This document shows, piece after piece, positions 25,972 through 35,298 of a stretch of 64,000 bases of DNA. Each line of letters starts with the position of its first letter. Position 1 is the first letter of the stretch. Under the pieces are notes generated by a model, which was not told where the DNA came from, ran no database searches, and saw nothing but the letters and a program-made list of their open reading frames with translations. The translations under genes were made by a program, and so were the position numbers. Origin of the DNA: Rhodanobacter sp. B04 (GTDB lineage Bacteria > Pseudomonadota > Gammaproteobacteria > Xanthomonadales > Rhodanobacteraceae). The stretch covers positions 124,001-188,000 of the forward strand of contig NZ_MUNV01000007.1 of NCBI RefSeq assembly GCF_002001125.1, in the 5' to 3' direction.

Positions 25972-26654
25972 AGCGTCCAGGCCTCGCCACCGCCTGCACC
26001 GCGATGCTGCGGCGCGACCTCACCCTGGCCTGGCGCCGGCGCGGCGATATCGCGATGCCGGTGCTGTATGCGCTGATCGTGACGATGCTGTTCCCGTTTG
26101 CGCTGGGGCCGGAGGACACCTTGCTGCAGCGGATCGCCGGCGGCGTGGTGCTGGTCACCGTGCTGCTGGCGATGCTGCTGGCGCTGGATGCGATGTTCTC
26201 CAGCGATATCGAGGACGGCTCGCTGGAGCAACTGGTGCTGGCACCGCAGCCGCTGGCGCTGATGCTGGGCATGAAGATCCTCGCCCACTGGCTCACCACC
26301 GCATTGCCGCTGATCGTGATCGCACCCTTGTTGGCCGCGATGCTGCACCTGCCCGGCGCGGTGATTCCGGTGCTGTTGCTGGCCCTGCTGCTGGCCACGC
26401 CGCTGCTCAGTCTGCTGGGCGCCGTGCTAGTGGCGCTCACGGCCGGGACCCGGCGCTCTGGTATGCTGTTGGCCTTGATGCTGCTGCCTCTGTGCATGCC
26501 TGCCGTGATCTTTGCCGCTGGCGCCGTGGCAGCCGCCCAACAGGGGCTGCCGTGGCTCGCGCCGATCGCCTGGCTCGCAGCCGCCTTGGTGCTGGCCGTG
26601 GTGCTGGCGCCGCTGGCCTGCGCGGCGGCCCTTCGTATTGCCCTGGATGCCTGA
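25968..26654 (+). CDS. ccmB: CcmB, haem exporter membrane protein
   Basis: Membrane partner of CcmA. 228 residues with six hydrophobic segments from about residue 20 to 225, and the family stretch [28 protein letters not shown] 25968 overlaps the ccmA stop. A longer frame from 25665 is antiphase to ccmA and is not used. Confidence 0.94.
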   Translation: MKRPGLATACTAMLRRDLTLAWRRRGDIAMPVLYALIVTMLFPFALGPEDTLLQRIAGGVVLVTVLLAMLLALDAMFSSDIEDGSLEQLVLAPQPLALMLGMKILAHWLTTALPLIVIAPLLAAMLHLPGAVIPVLLLALLLATPLLSLLGAVLVALTAGTRRSGMLLALMLLPLCMPAVIFAAGAVAAAQQGLPWLAPIAWLAAALVLAVVLAPLACAAALRIALDA

Positions 26655-26660
26655 CTGTTT

Positions 26661-27419
26661 ATGTCTAGCTGGATCCCCCTCTGGTTGCACAAGCTCGGCT
26701 CACCGCCGACCTTCTATCGCTTCGCCGGCAGTTTGCGGCCGTGGGCGATGGCGCTGGCGCTGCTGCTCGGTGCGGTTGGGTTGTATGGCGGCCTGGTGCT
26801 GGCGCCAGCCGACTACCAGCAGGGCGACGCCTACCGGATCATCTTCATCCACGTACCCAGCGCCGAGATGAGCATGTTCATCTATGCGGCGATGGGCGCG
26901 GCCGCGTTCATCGCGCTGGTGTGGCGGATCAAGCTGGCCGAGGTGGTGGCGATGGAATCGGCACCGATCGGTGCGGCGTTCACCTTCATCACCCTGGTCA
27001 CCGGCTCGCTGTGGGGCAAGCCGATGTGGGGCACCTGGTGGACGTGGGATGCGCGGCTCACCTCCGAGCTGGTGCTGTTGTTCCTCTATCTGGGCGTGAT
27101 CGGGCTCTATCACGCGTTCGAGGATCGCCGCCAGGGCGCGCGCGCCGCTGCTTTCCTGGCGATCATCGGCATCATCAACGTGCCGATCGTGCATTTCTCG
27201 GTGAACTGGTGGAACACCTTGCACCAGGGCAGCACGGTCAACATCTTCGGCAAGTCGAAGATGTCCTGGGACATGCTGTGGCCGCTGCTGACGATGATGC
27301 TGGCGACCAAGTTCTATTACGTCGCCAGCCTGTTCAACCGCGTGCGCACCGACCTGCTGGCGCTGGAAGGCGGCAAGGACTGGGTGCGCAAGATCGCCGC
27401 AGACGAGGCGAGGTCATGA
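26661..27419 (+). CDS. ccmC: CcmC, haem-handling membrane protein
   Basis: Loads haem onto CcmE. 252 residues with six membrane helices and the tryptophan-rich haem motif WGTWWTWDARLTS (about residues 118-130), plus conserved His in HVPSAEMS and HFSVNWWNTLHQG. Overlaps ccmD by four bases. Confidence 0.95.
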   Translation: MSSWIPLWLHKLGSPPTFYRFAGSLRPWAMALALLLGAVGLYGGLVLAPADYQQGDAYRIIFIHVPSAEMSMFIYAAMGAAAFIALVWRIKLAEVVAMESAPIGAAFTFITLVTGSLWGKPMWGTWWTWDARLTSELVLLFLYLGVIGLYHAFEDRRQGARAAAFLAIIGIINVPIVHFSVNWWNTLHQGSTVNIFGKSKMSWDMLWPLLTMMLATKFYYVASLFNRVRTDLLALEGGKDWVRKIAADEARS

Positions 27420-27619
27420 ACTCCCTGCAGACCTTCTTTGCGATGGGGGGTTACGCCATGTACGTGTGGCCGGCCTACGCCCTGTTCTTCACCGTGCTGA
27501 TCGCCGATACCATCGCGCCCGGCGTGCGCCGCCGCCGCGTGCTGCGCGAACTTCGCACCAGGCTGGCGCGTCAAAGCATGCGCCAGAATCGCCCTACTCC
27601 TGCCCCGCCGTCGCCCTGA
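27416..27619 (+). CDS. ccmD: CcmD, small haem exporter subunit
   Basis: 67 residues: MNSLQTFFAMGGYAMYVWPAY and one membrane helix (about residues 15-37) with a basic cytoplasmic tail (RRRRVLRELRTRLAR), as in CcmD. It helps release holo-CcmE from CcmABC. ATG 27416 overlaps the ccmC stop. Confidence 0.9.
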   Translation: MNSLQTFFAMGGYAMYVWPAYALFFTVLIADTIAPGVRRRRVLRELRTRLARQSMRQNRPTPAPPSP

Positions 27620-27637
27620 CCGGAACGGCCCACGAGC

Positions 27638-28111
27638 ATGCCCATGAACCCCACCCGTAAACGCCGGCTCACCATCGTCGTCCTGATCGTCGCCGCCGCT
27701 GCGCTGGCGGTCGGCCTGGGCGTGTATGCGCTGCAGAACAACATGAACTACCTGCTCACGCCGAGCCAGGTGCAATCGGGACAGGCCGCCGATTACAAGA
27801 CCTTCCGCCTCGGCGGGATGGTCAAGGCCGGCTCGATCCAGCGCAGCAGCGACTCGCTCAAGGTCACCTTCACCGTGGTCGATGCCGGCGGCGCGATGCC
27901 GGTGGAATACACCGGCATCCTGCCCGACCTGTTCCGCGACAACCAGTCGGTGATCGCCACCGGCCACATGGACGGCGCGCGCTTCGTCGCCACCGAAGTA
28001 CTGGCCAAGCATGACGAGACCTACATGCCGAAAGAGCTGAAGGACGCGATGGCCAAGGCACACGCGGACAAGAAAGTCGGCGACGAATCCGCGCAGGGCG
28101 ACATGCCATGA
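27638..28111 (+). CDS. ccmE: CcmE, periplasmic haem chaperone
   Basis: 157 residues: an N-terminal membrane anchor (about 10-31) and an OB-fold periplasmic domain with [12 protein letters not shown], and the covalent haem site [11 protein letters not shown] (His125, Tyr129). The flexible C-terminal tail is rich in Lys/Asp. The start may be ATG 27638 or 27644; both precede the same anchor. Overlaps ccmF by four bases. Confidence 0.95.
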   Translation: MPMNPTRKRRLTIVVLIVAAAALAVGLGVYALQNNMNYLLTPSQVQSGQAADYKTFRLGGMVKAGSIQRSSDSLKVTFTVVDAGGAMPVEYTGILPDLFRDNQSVIATGHMDGARFVATEVLAKHDETYMPKELKDAMAKAHADKKVGDESAQGDMP

Positions 28112-30084
28112 CGCCGGAACTCGGCCAGCTCGCGCTGATCCTTGCCCTGTTGCTGGCACTGGCGCAGGGCATCCTGCCATTGCTCGGCGCATGGCACGGC
28201 AACCGTGCGCTGATGGCCGTGGCGCGTCCTGCCGCCGCTGGCCAGGCCGTGTTCGTGGCGCTCGCGTTCGGCATCCTGGTGTGGGCGTTCGTGCATTTCG
28301 ATTTCTCGGTGCAGTACGTGGCCGACAATTCGAACCTGGCGCTGCCGTGGTACTACCGCATCGCCGCGGTATGGGGCGCGCATGAGGGTTCGCTGCTGCT
28401 GTGGATCTTCATCCTCAACGTGTGGACGGTGGCGCTGGCCGCGTTCAGCCAGAAGCTGCCGGAAGTGTTCGCCGCGCGCGTACTGGCCGTGATGGGACTG
28501 ATCGCGGTGGGTTTCCTCGCCTTCATCATCTTCACCTCGAATCCGTTCGGACGGCTGCTGCCGATGCCGGGCGACGGCGCCGACCTGAACCCGGTGCTGC
28601 AGGATCCGGGCATGACGTTCCACCCGCCGGTGCTTTACACCGGCTACGTCGGCTTCTCGGTGGCGTTCGCGTTCTCGATCGCCGCCCTGCTCGGCGGTGG
28701 GCTGGAGCAGGCCTGGGTGCGCTGGGCGCGACCGTGGACGAATATCGCCTGGGCTTTCCTGACTCTCGGCATCGTCGCCGGCAGCTGGTGGGCGTATGCG
28801 GAACTGGGCTGGGGCGGCTGGTGGTTCTGGGATCCGGTGGAAAACGCCAGCTTCATGCCGTGGCTGGTCGGCGCCGCGCTGATCCACGCGCAGGCGATCA
28901 CCGAGAAGCGCGGCGGCCTGCGCGCCTGGACGATCCTGCTGTCGATCTTCGCGTTCTCGCTCTCCCTGCTCGGCACCTTCCTGGTGCGCTCGGGCGTGCT
29001 CACCTCGGTGCATGCATTCGCCTCCGATCCGCGCCGCGGCATCTTCATCCTGATTTTCCTGACCCTCGTGGTCGGTGGCTCGCTGTTGCTGTACGCACTG
29101 CGCGCGCCGAAGGTAGCCAGCGGCAAACCGTTCAAGCCGGTCTCGCGCGAAAGCGCCCTGCTGATCGGCAACCTGATGTTCGCGGTGGCCGCGGCGATGG
29201 TCCTGCTGGGTACGCTGTTCCCGCTGATCGGCGATGCGCTGAACCTGGGCCGGATCTCGGTCGGGCCGCCCTACTTCGGCTTCCTGTTTCCATTGCTGAT
29301 GCTGCCGGTGGTGCTGCTGCTGCCGTTCGGGCCGTTCCTGCGCTGGGGCAAGGGCGAAGCACCCATGCTGAAACAGATCTTGCTGCGCGCCGGCATCGCC
29401 GCCGCGGCGTGCGCGATCGTGGCGGCGTTCTTCGTCGACGGTCAGCTCAAGGCGATCGCCGGCGTGGCCGCCGCGGTATGGATCGTCGCCGGCGTGCTGC
29501 TGTATGCGTACAAACGCTGGCGCGAGATGCCGCGCGGCCGGCGTTATCCGGCCGAGATGGCCGGCATGCTGCTGGCGCATCTGGGCGTGGGCGTGTTCGT
29601 GGCCGGCGTGCTGCTGTCCGAGTCGCTCAGCGTGACCAGCGACGTGCGGATGGCGCCGGGACAGACCGAACACGTCGGCGGCTACGACTTCCGCTTCGAC
29701 GGCGTGCATCGCGCCAGCGGACCGAACTGGCGTGCCGACCAGGGCGTGATCACGGTGACCCGCGATGGTCGCCAGCTCACCGTGATGCATCCGCAGAAGC
29801 GCACCTACCTGCGCGGCCAGGTGCAGACCGAATCGGCGGTGGATGCCGGCATCTTCCGCGATCTGTATGTCGCGCTGGGTGAGCCGATGGACGCGAACAA
29901 GGTCGAGGACGCGTGGTCGCTGCGGCTGTACTACAAGCCGTTCATCCGCTGGATCTGGGGCGGCGGCCTGTTGATGATGCTGGGCGGTTTTGTCTGTGCT
30001 GCCGACAAGCGCTTCCGCCTCAGGCGTGCAGCCACCGATGCCGTAGCGGCCGAAAGTCTGCAGGTGCAGGAGACGCATGCATGA
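28108..30084 (+). CDS. ccmF: CcmF, cytochrome c haem lyase subunit
   Basis: 658-residue polytopic protein that with CcmH/CcmI ligates haem to apocytochrome c. The WWD motif [19 protein letters not shown] (about residues 236-254) and repeated His-containing helices, with a periplasmic domain near the C-terminus, match CcmF. Its stop overlaps ccmG by four bases. Confidence 0.96.
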   Translation: MTPELGQLALILALLLALAQGILPLLGAWHGNRALMAVARPAAAGQAVFVALAFGILVWAFVHFDFSVQYVADNSNLALPWYYRIAAVWGAHEGSLLLWIFILNVWTVALAAFSQKLPEVFAARVLAVMGLIAVGFLAFIIFTSNPFGRLLPMPGDGADLNPVLQDPGMTFHPPVLYTGYVGFSVAFAFSIAALLGGGLEQAWVRWARPWTNIAWAFLTLGIVAGSWWAYAELGWGGWWFWDPVENASFMPWLVGAALIHAQAITEKRGGLRAWTILLSIFAFSLSLLGTFLVRSGVLTSVHAFASDPRRGIFILIFLTLVVGGSLLLYALRAPKVASGKPFKPVSRESALLIGNLMFAVAAAMVLLGTLFPLIGDALNLGRISVGPPYFGFLFPLLMLPVVLLLPFGPFLRWGKGEAPMLKQILLRAGIAAAACAIVAAFFVDGQLKAIAGVAAAVWIVAGVLLYAYKRWREMPRGRRYPAEMAGMLLAHLGVGVFVAGVLLSESLSVTSDVRMAPGQTEHVGGYDFRFDGVHRASGPNWRADQGVITVTRDGRQLTVMHPQKRTYLRGQVQTESAVDAGIFRDLYVALGEPMDANKVEDAWSLRLYYKPFIRWIWGGGLLMMLGGFVCAADKRFRLRRAATDAVAAESLQVQETHA

Positions 30085-30626
30085 ACCGGTTGCTGCCGTT
30101 CGTCGGCTTCATGTTGCTGGTGGTTCTGTTCGGTTTCGGCATCTGGTGGAACTCGCGGCACGATCCGAATGCGATTCCGACACCACTATTGAACAAACCC
30201 GCACCCGCGTTCGTGCTGCCCAAACTGTACGAACCCACGCAGACGGTGAGCAAGGCGGACTTGCTTGGCAAACCCTACCTGCTCAACGTGTTCGCCAGTT
30301 GGTGCGTGGAATGCGGCGCGGAGCATCCGGTACTGGAAGCCGAGGGCCCGACGCTGGGTGTACAGCTGGTCGGCTACAACTACAAGGACGCGCCGGTCGA
30401 TGCCAAGCGCTGGCTGGCTGAACACGGCAATCCCTACAACGTGTTGATTGCCGATGAACCGGGCAACACCGCGATCGACTTCGGCGTGTACGGCGCACCG
30501 GAAAGTTTCCTGATCGATGCGCATGGCGTGATCCGCTACAAGCACATCGGTCCGCTGACGCCCGATGTGGTCGCCAGCGAACTGAAGCCGGCGATCGCGG
30601 CACTGTCGCGCGAGGCGCAGCCATGA
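30081..30626 (+). CDS. ccmG: CcmG/DsbE, thiol:disulfide interchange protein
   Basis: Membrane-tethered thioredoxin-like protein reducing apocytochrome c or CcmH cysteines. 181 residues, N-terminal anchor (about 5-24), active site WCVEC (Cys75, Cys78) and the cis-Pro loop YGAPESFLID. ATG 30081 overlaps the ccmF stop; a longer frame from 29913 is not used. Confidence 0.95.
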   Translation: MNRLLPFVGFMLLVVLFGFGIWWNSRHDPNAIPTPLLNKPAPAFVLPKLYEPTQTVSKADLLGKPYLLNVFASWCVECGAEHPVLEAEGPTLGVQLVGYNYKDAPVDAKRWLAEHGNPYNVLIADEPGNTAIDFGVYGAPESFLIDAHGVIRYKHIGPLTPDVVASELKPAIAALSREAQP

Positions 30627-31099
30627 TGCGTGCGCTTCTTCATGTACTGCTGGTGGCCTTGCTGGCATTTGCCGGCGTGACCCACGCGCAGGCGATCGAG
30701 CCGATGCCGTTCGCCGACCACGCGCAGGAACTGCGCTTCCAGCACCTGACCCAGCAGCTGCGCTGCCCGATGTGCCAGAACGAGACGCTGGCCGATTCCA
30801 ACGCACCGATCGCACGCGACCTGCGCAACCAGATCTTCCAGCTGATGCAGCAAGGCAAGAGCGACGACGAGATCAAGCGATACCTGGTCGCCCGCTATTC
30901 CGATTACGTGCTGTACGACCCGCCACTGAAACCCGGCACCTGGCTGCTGTGGTTCGGTCCGCTGCTGATCCTGTGTGCCGGCGCTGGCGTGGTGCTGGTC
31001 GCGATCCGCAAGCGTGGCCGTGACGGCAGTGCCACCGACACAACATCTGACCGCATGCCGCTCGACAACGAACCGGCCGACAACGGGGACGACTGGTGA
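30623..31099 (+). CDS. ccmH: CcmH/CycL, apocytochrome c thioreductase
   Basis: 158 residues, a signal peptide, then LRCPMCQNETLADSNAP (Cys48, Cys51), the family redox motif, and one membrane helix (about residues 108-126). Works with CcmG and CcmF. Overlaps both neighbours by four bases. Confidence 0.95.
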   Translation: MMRALLHVLLVALLAFAGVTHAQAIEPMPFADHAQELRFQHLTQQLRCPMCQNETLADSNAPIARDLRNQIFQLMQQGKSDDEIKRYLVARYSDYVLYDPPLKPGTWLLWFGPLLILCAGAGVVLVAIRKRGRDGSATDTTSDRMPLDNEPADNGDDW

Positions 31100-32148
31100 A
31101 GATCGCGTTTTTCATCGCCGCTGCAGTGATGATCGCTGTGGCGCTGGCTGCCTTGCTGCTGCCGCTGGTACGCCAAGGCCGCAAGTCGGGACGCTCGCGC
31201 GGCGTGTTCGCGCTGACGCTCGCGATCGCCTTCGTGCTGCCGCTGAGCGCGGGTGCGCTGTACCTGCTGGTGGGTACGCCGGCTGCGCTGAATGGCGTCT
31301 CCGCCGAGGCCGAACGGCCGCTCACCCTGCCGCAGGCGATCGATGAGCTGCACGCCCACCTGGCCCAGCAGCCCGACGATGTGCAGGGCTGGATGCTGCT
31401 GGCGCAGACCAGCACCATGCAGCGCGATCCGGCCGCGGCGCGCGACGCCTACGACCACGTGCTGAAGCTCGCCCCCAACAACGCCGAGGCGATGGTGGGC
31501 TGGGCCGAAACCGATTCGATGACACGCGATGACCACATGATCGAGGGTCGTGCGCTGGAACTGCTCAAGCGCGCCGTGCAATTGCAGCCGGACAGCCAGC
31601 GCGGCCTGTGGCTGCTCGGCATCAGCGATTTCCAGCATGGTCAGTATCGGGAAGCCGCTGCCACCTGGCGCGTGCTGCAGCCGCAGCTGGAGCCCGGCTC
31701 GAAGGTCGCCCAGGCGGTAGCCGAGCAGATCGCCGTGGCCGATGCCCGCGCTGGCGGCGCCCCGGCCGATGCCTCGACCTCGGCACTGGCTGCCACACCA
31801 CAAGGCGCAGCATTGCAGGTAAAGGTCTCACTGGCAGCGGCGCTCAAGGACAAGGTCGCTGCAGGCGACACATTGTTCATCTACGCCCGCGCCGAGAACG
31901 GACCTCCCATGCCTCTGGCTGTGGCCAAACTCGATGCCAGCCAGCTGCCAGCCAGCGTTACTCTTACCGATGCCATGGCGATGACGCCGGCGATGAAACT
32001 GTCGTCGGTCTCTCGCGTGTTCGTCGGCGCGCGGATCAGCCATAGCGGCCAGCCGATCGCCCAGCCGGGCGATCTCGAAGGCGATGCCGGCATCGTGCCG
32101 GTGGCTAGCAAGACGCCGATCACGATCCATATCGACAAGGTGCATTGA
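31096..32148 (+). CDS. ccmI: CcmI/CycH, TPR apocytochrome chaperone
   Basis: 350 residues: two N-terminal membrane helices (about 5-25 and 38-60), three or so tetratricopeptide repeats (about 80-200) and a C-terminal beta domain. It binds the C-terminus of apocytochrome c for delivery to CcmFH. It ends the ccm genes proper; its stop overlaps the next gene by four bases, so the MetX-like enzyme is co-translated with the ccm operon. Confidence 0.92.
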   Translation: MKIAFFIAAAVMIAVALAALLLPLVRQGRKSGRSRGVFALTLAIAFVLPLSAGALYLLVGTPAALNGVSAEAERPLTLPQAIDELHAHLAQQPDDVQGWMLLAQTSTMQRDPAAARDAYDHVLKLAPNNAEAMVGWAETDSMTRDDHMIEGRALELLKRAVQLQPDSQRGLWLLGISDFQHGQYREAAATWRVLQPQLEPGSKVAQAVAEQIAVADARAGGAPADASTSALAATPQGAALQVKVSLAAALKDKVAAGDTLFIYARAENGPPMPLAVAKLDASQLPASVTLTDAMAMTPAMKLSSVSRVFVGARISHSGQPIAQPGDLEGDAGIVPVASKTPITIHIDKVH

Positions 32149-33275
32149 TGAGCCACGATGCACGCCGTTACTTCAGCCTGCCCTCGCCGTTCGCGATGAA
32201 GCGCGGCGGTGCGCTGCACGGTGCGCACGTCGCCTACGAAACCTGGGGCGAGTTGAACGAAGCGCGCGACAACGCCGTGCTGGTGCTGACCGGCCTGTCG
32301 CCCAGCGCGCACATGGCCTCCTGTGCCGCCGATCCCACGCCCGGCTGGTGGGAGGACATGGCCGGTCCGGGCAAGGCGATCGACACCACGCGCTGGTTCG
32401 TGATCTGCGTGAACTCGCTGGGCAGCGACAAGGGCTCGACCTGCCCCGCCTCGATCGACCCGGCGACCGGCGAAGCCTATCGGCTGACCTTTCCCGAGCT
32501 GGCGCTGGAAGACGTCGCCAACGCCGCGCAGGCCGCCGTCAGCAGCCTCGGCATCACCCAACTGGCCTGCCTGATCGGCTGCTCGATGGGCGGCATGAGC
32601 GCGCTGGCCTACATGCTGCTGCACCCGGGCAGCGTGCGTGCGCATATCAGCGTGGATACCGCACCGCAGGCACAACCGTTCGCGATCGCGATCCGCTCGC
32701 TTCAGCGCGAGGCGATCCGGCTCGACCCGCAGTGGAACGAAGGTCGTTACGACATCCATGCCGAACACGGCGGAGCCTACCCCGACATGGGCATGAGCAT
32801 CGCGCGCAAGCTCGGCGTGATCACCTATCGCTCGGCGATGGAATGGAACGGCCGCTTCGCGCGTATCCGGCTCGATCCGGAGCAGCGTGAGGACGAGCCG
32901 TTCGGCCGCGAGTTCCAGGTCGAGTCGTATCTCGAAGGCCATGCGCAGCGTTTCGTGCGCAACTTCGATCCCAACAGTTATCTGTACCTCTCGCGCGCCA
33001 GCGACTGGTTCGACATCGCCGAATACGGCCACGGCAGCGTGCTGGAGGGACTCAAGCGCATCCGCATCGAGCAGGCGATGGTGATCGGCGTCAGCACCGA
33101 CATCCTGTTTCCGCTGCAGCAACAGCAACAGATCGCCGAAGGCCTGCAGGCCGCCGGCGCCGAGGTGGAATTCGTGGCGCTGGATTCGCCGCAGGGCCAC
33201 GACGCGTTCCTGGTCGACATCGAGAACTACAGCCGTGCGATCGGCGGCTTCCTGAACCGACTGCCGGCCGCTTAA
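32145..33275 (+). CDS. metX: MetX-family acyltransferase, probable serine O-succinyltransferase
   Basis: Alpha/beta-hydrolase acyltransferase, 376 residues, nucleophile Ser147 in GCSMGGM, with late Asp and His in VSTDILFP and SPQGHDAF. The sequence around residues 95-110 reads NSLGSDKGSTCPASIDP and later PFAIAIRSLQREAIRLDP, the pattern seen in xanthomonad serine O-succinyltransferases, rather than the NVLGGCYGSTGP of homoserine O-acetyltransferases. The product would then be O-succinylserine for cysteine synthesis; homoserine as substrate remains possible. It overlaps ccmI and is followed by a cysteine-dioxygenase-like gene. Confidence 0.85.
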   Translation: MMSHDARRYFSLPSPFAMKRGGALHGAHVAYETWGELNEARDNAVLVLTGLSPSAHMASCAADPTPGWWEDMAGPGKAIDTTRWFVICVNSLGSDKGSTCPASIDPATGEAYRLTFPELALEDVANAAQAAVSSLGITQLACLIGCSMGGMSALAYMLLHPGSVRAHISVDTAPQAQPFAIAIRSLQREAIRLDPQWNEGRYDIHAEHGGAYPDMGMSIARKLGVITYRSAMEWNGRFARIRLDPEQREDEPFGREFQVESYLEGHAQRFVRNFDPNSYLYLSRASDWFDIAEYGHGSVLEGLKRIRIEQAMVIGVSTDILFPLQQQQQIAEGLQAAGAEVEFVALDSPQGHDAFLVDIENYSRAIGGFLNRLPAA

Positions 33276-33323
33276 CCGCGCCGCTGCTAAGATAGCCAGC
33301 ATCACGCACCGCCCGAGACCATA

Positions 33324-33905
33324 ATGCTCACCCTGGATTTCCCCGGCAGCCGTACCCTGATCGACGCGATCGACACCGCCGTGGCCAAGCCGACCACCCA
33401 CGAGCTCACCGACAGCCTGCGCAACAGCCTATGCAAGCTGATCCGCGACAACGAAGTGAAGCTGCCCGACTGCGTGTTCGAAGCCAATCCGGATCACTAC
33501 GCCCGCCGCGAGCTCTACCGCAGCGACGAGCACGGCTACTGCGTGGTGGCGATGACCTGGGGCCCGGGCCAGGGCACGCCGATCCACGATCACGACGGCA
33601 TGTGGTGCGTCGAGGGCGTGTGGAACGGCGCGCTGGAGATCGTGCAGTACGAGCTGGTCGAGCACGATGCGAAACGTTATTGCTTCCAGCCGGTCGGCTC
33701 GATCCAGGCCGGCGCCGGCTCCGCCGGCAGCCTGATCCCGCCGCACGAATACCACAGCATCCGCAACCCCAGCGACAACAGCGTCACCGTCAGCCTGCAC
33801 ATCTACTCCGGCCCGATGACCCGCTGCGCGGTGTTCCAGCCGCTGCCGGAGGATCGCTGGTATGGACGCGACATACGCCAGCTGGGGCTCGACCGCGTGC
33901 ATTGA
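33324..33905 (+). CDS. Cysteine dioxygenase-like cupin (thiol dioxygenase)
   Basis: 193-residue cupin. The iron ligands are likely His88 and His90 in TPIHDHDGMWCVEGVW and a later His in PPHEYHS (141 or 144); Cys95 stands where cysteine dioxygenases have their crosslinked Cys. It probably oxidises cysteine to cysteine sulfinate or 3-mercaptopropionate to its sulfinate, a distinction the sequence does not settle. It is 48 bases downstream of the MetX-like gene, possibly forming a cysteine make/degrade module. Confidence 0.85.
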   Translation: MLTLDFPGSRTLIDAIDTAVAKPTTHELTDSLRNSLCKLIRDNEVKLPDCVFEANPDHYARRELYRSDEHGYCVVAMTWGPGQGTPIHDHDGMWCVEGVWNGALEIVQYELVEHDAKRYCFQPVGSIQAGAGSAGSLIPPHEYHSIRNPSDNSVTVSLHIYSGPMTRCAVFQPLPEDRWYGRDIRQLGLDRVH

Positions 33906-33930
33906 ACCCGGCATAATGCGCAGCTCACAT

Positions 33931-34016
33931 GCCGGTGTGGCGGAATGGTAGACGCGGCGGACTCAAAATCCGCTGGCAGCGATGTCGTGTAGGTTCGAGT
34001 CCTATCACCGGTACCA
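33931..34016 (+). tRNA. tRNA-Leu(CAA)
   Basis: 86 nt with CCA encoded. Acceptor stem GCCGGTG/CACCGGT (first pair G-U), anticodon stem GCGGA/TCCGC with loop CTCAAAA giving anticodon CAA, a variable arm CTGGCAGCGATGTCGTGTAG typical of class II tRNA, and T-loop GTTCGAGTC. The 3' part is repeated 1.3 kb downstream and was used as an integration site. Confidence 0.95.
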
Positions 34017-34096
34017 AGTGAGGGTTTCAAGCAAGACCAGCGAGACCCGTGGAATACCCCAAGCCCGCATCACAGCGGGCTTTTTCATGCCTGAAG
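34000..34096 (+). repeat. attL-like direct repeat at the tRNA-Leu 3' end
   Basis: Begins with the tRNA 3' end (TCCTATCACC...CCA) and continues through GTGAGGGTTTCAAGCAAGAC and a terminator to CATGCCTGAAG. A diverged copy lies at 35299-35391. The tRNA is intact, as expected when an element restores the gene it enters. Confidence 0.8.
34061..34085 (+). terminator. Terminator downstream of tRNA-Leu
   Basis: AGCCCGC/GCGGGCT stem with loop ATCACA followed by a T-run. It is part of the duplicated attachment region. Confidence 0.8.
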
Positions 34097-34138
34097 GCGT
34101 CCAGCCCGTCCCACGGAAACCCGTCCAAGCACGGGGTA

Positions 34139-34259
34139 TCTGGGGGTGCATCTGGGGGTATACCCCAGCAACGGGGCTTGCAAGGCAGCAGCAGATACCC
34201 CCAGAATGCACCGCAAGTTCTTGCATATTCACATGCAAGAATCTGCTGATACCCCCCAG
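34139..34259. repeat. Four TCTGGGGGT repeats before the integrase
   Basis: TCTGGGGGTG (34139) and TCTGGGGGTA (34151) are direct copies spaced 12 bases; inverted copies follow near 34193-34203 and 34248-34259 just upstream of the integrase start. Candidate arm-type integrase binding sites. Confidence 0.6.
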
Positions 34260-34271
34260 CGAGGCGGCGCG

Positions 34272-34712
34272 ATGCTCACCGATACCCTGATCCGCAAGAC
34301 CAAGCCCACGGACAAGCCCCAGAAGCTGTTCGACGGTGGCGGTCTGTTCCTGTTGGTGCAGCCGAACGGGGCTAGGTACTGGCGGATGAAGTACCGCACG
34401 GACGGCAGGGAGAAGCTGCTGGCGTTCGGGGTGTACCCCGTCATCTCCCTTGCAGACGCACGGCAGCGCCGAGAGGATGCCCGGAAGCTACTGGCGAACG
34501 GTTGCGACCCCGGCGAGATGAAGCAGGCAGCTAAGGCCGAGCGACTGGCCGCAGCGGCAGCCGAAACCGTCGCCTCCGAGACATTCGAGAAGGTCGCTCG
34601 CGATTGGATGGCATGGCGCGAGTCACGCGGCAAGACTGCCGAGGCCACGATGGGCAAGGACTTGTGGCGGCTGACCGCTGCAACTTGCGTGGGGACAACC
34701 TACGCGCCGTAA
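34272..34712 (+). pseudogene. P4-type phage integrase, truncated
   Basis: 146 residues from ATG 34272: the Arm-DNA-binding (DUF4102) domain (LTDTLIRKTKPTDKPQKLFD, FLLVQPNGARYWRMKYR, LLAFGVYPVISLADAR) and the start of the core-binding domain (FEKVARDWMAWRESRGKTAEATMGKDLWR). A full enzyme is about 400 residues; the catalytic domain with the Arg-His-Arg-Tyr residues is missing. It cannot catalyse recombination. Its position right after tRNA-Leu marks the edge of an integrated element. Confidence 0.9.
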
Positions 34713-35021
34713 AAGGCGGAGGACACGCCCCCACCGCAGCGAACGCCTTGCGTCCCGGCACTGTCGAGTTCATCACCGATAAGCCCGAGAAGGCAGAGAT
34801 CACCGAAGGACGGCGCAAGGCTCCCGAGCGTGTCCCCAGCGGCCACCACGCCAGCCCCTGAAAAGTTCACACCACGAATTTCCGTGAGGGTATCTAACAG
34901 AGGGAAGTCGCGCACTTCCCCCCGTGCCCCCGGCCGAACCTCACAGGAACCCCAGCACCCCACCGACACGGCCGAGCATCCTGCCAGCCGTCTCGTGTCA
35001 CGTCATGAAGGACACCACGCA
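34713..35021 (+). other. Decayed element interior
   Basis: 309 bases between the integrase remnant and the AlpA-type gene. A frame crossing the integrase end (34604-34861) reads NLRAVKGGGHAPTAANALRP and TVEFITDKPEKAEITEGRRKAP; it looks protein-like but I do not recognise the family. It may be the 3' end of a phage or plasmid gene joined to the integrase by deletion. Confidence 0.4.
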
Positions 35022-35282
35022 ATGAACCTAGTCACCAGCAGCACCACCGCGCCGAGCTTGCTGCGCCTGAAGGCGGTACTCCAGCACATCGGCGTGTCAC
35101 GCACCACGTTGTACCGATGGATTCACGCCGGACACTTCCCGCGCCCCCGCTCACTCACCCCCAACGGTTCCACCGTGGCATGGTTGGCTGCCGAGGTTGA
35201 GGCATGGATCAACAGCAAGCCCGCCACGTCTGGGGGTATATCTGGGGGTGCATTCGGAAGCGATGCCTTGCAAGCCGCATAA
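35022..35282 (+). CDS. AlpA-family regulator/excisionase-like protein
   Basis: 86 residues with an excisionase-like winged helix: LLRLKAVLQHIGVSRTTLYR, WIHAGHFPRPRSL and VAWLAAEVEAWINSK. AlpA proteins regulate integrase genes of P4-like elements and some act as excisionases. ATG 35022 has no strong ribosome-binding site. The last codons overlap two TCTGGGGGT repeats. It appears intact although the integrase is not, so it may be non-functional baggage. Confidence 0.87.
   Translation: MNLVTSSTTAPSLLRLKAVLQHIGVSRTTLYRWIHAGHFPRPRSLTPNGSTVAWLAAEVEAWINSKPATSGGISGGAFGSDALQAA
35229..35250 (+). repeat. Two TCTGGGGGT repeats at the right end of the element
   Basis: TCTGGGGGTA (35229) and TCTGGGGGTG (35241), spaced 12 bases like the left pair (in reverse order of the final base), inside the 3' end of the alpA-like gene. 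Confidence 0.6.
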
Positions 35283-35298
35283 CAGCGGCCTTGTTTGT

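Noticed and set aside
28021-30078. A 685-codon minus-strand frame opposite ccmF
   Set aside because: Antisense shadow; ccmF is unambiguous and embedded in an overlapping operon.
32100-32148. A SAM riboswitch ahead of the MetX-like gene
   Set aside because: The gene start overlaps the end of ccmI, leaving no untranslated leader for a riboswitch.
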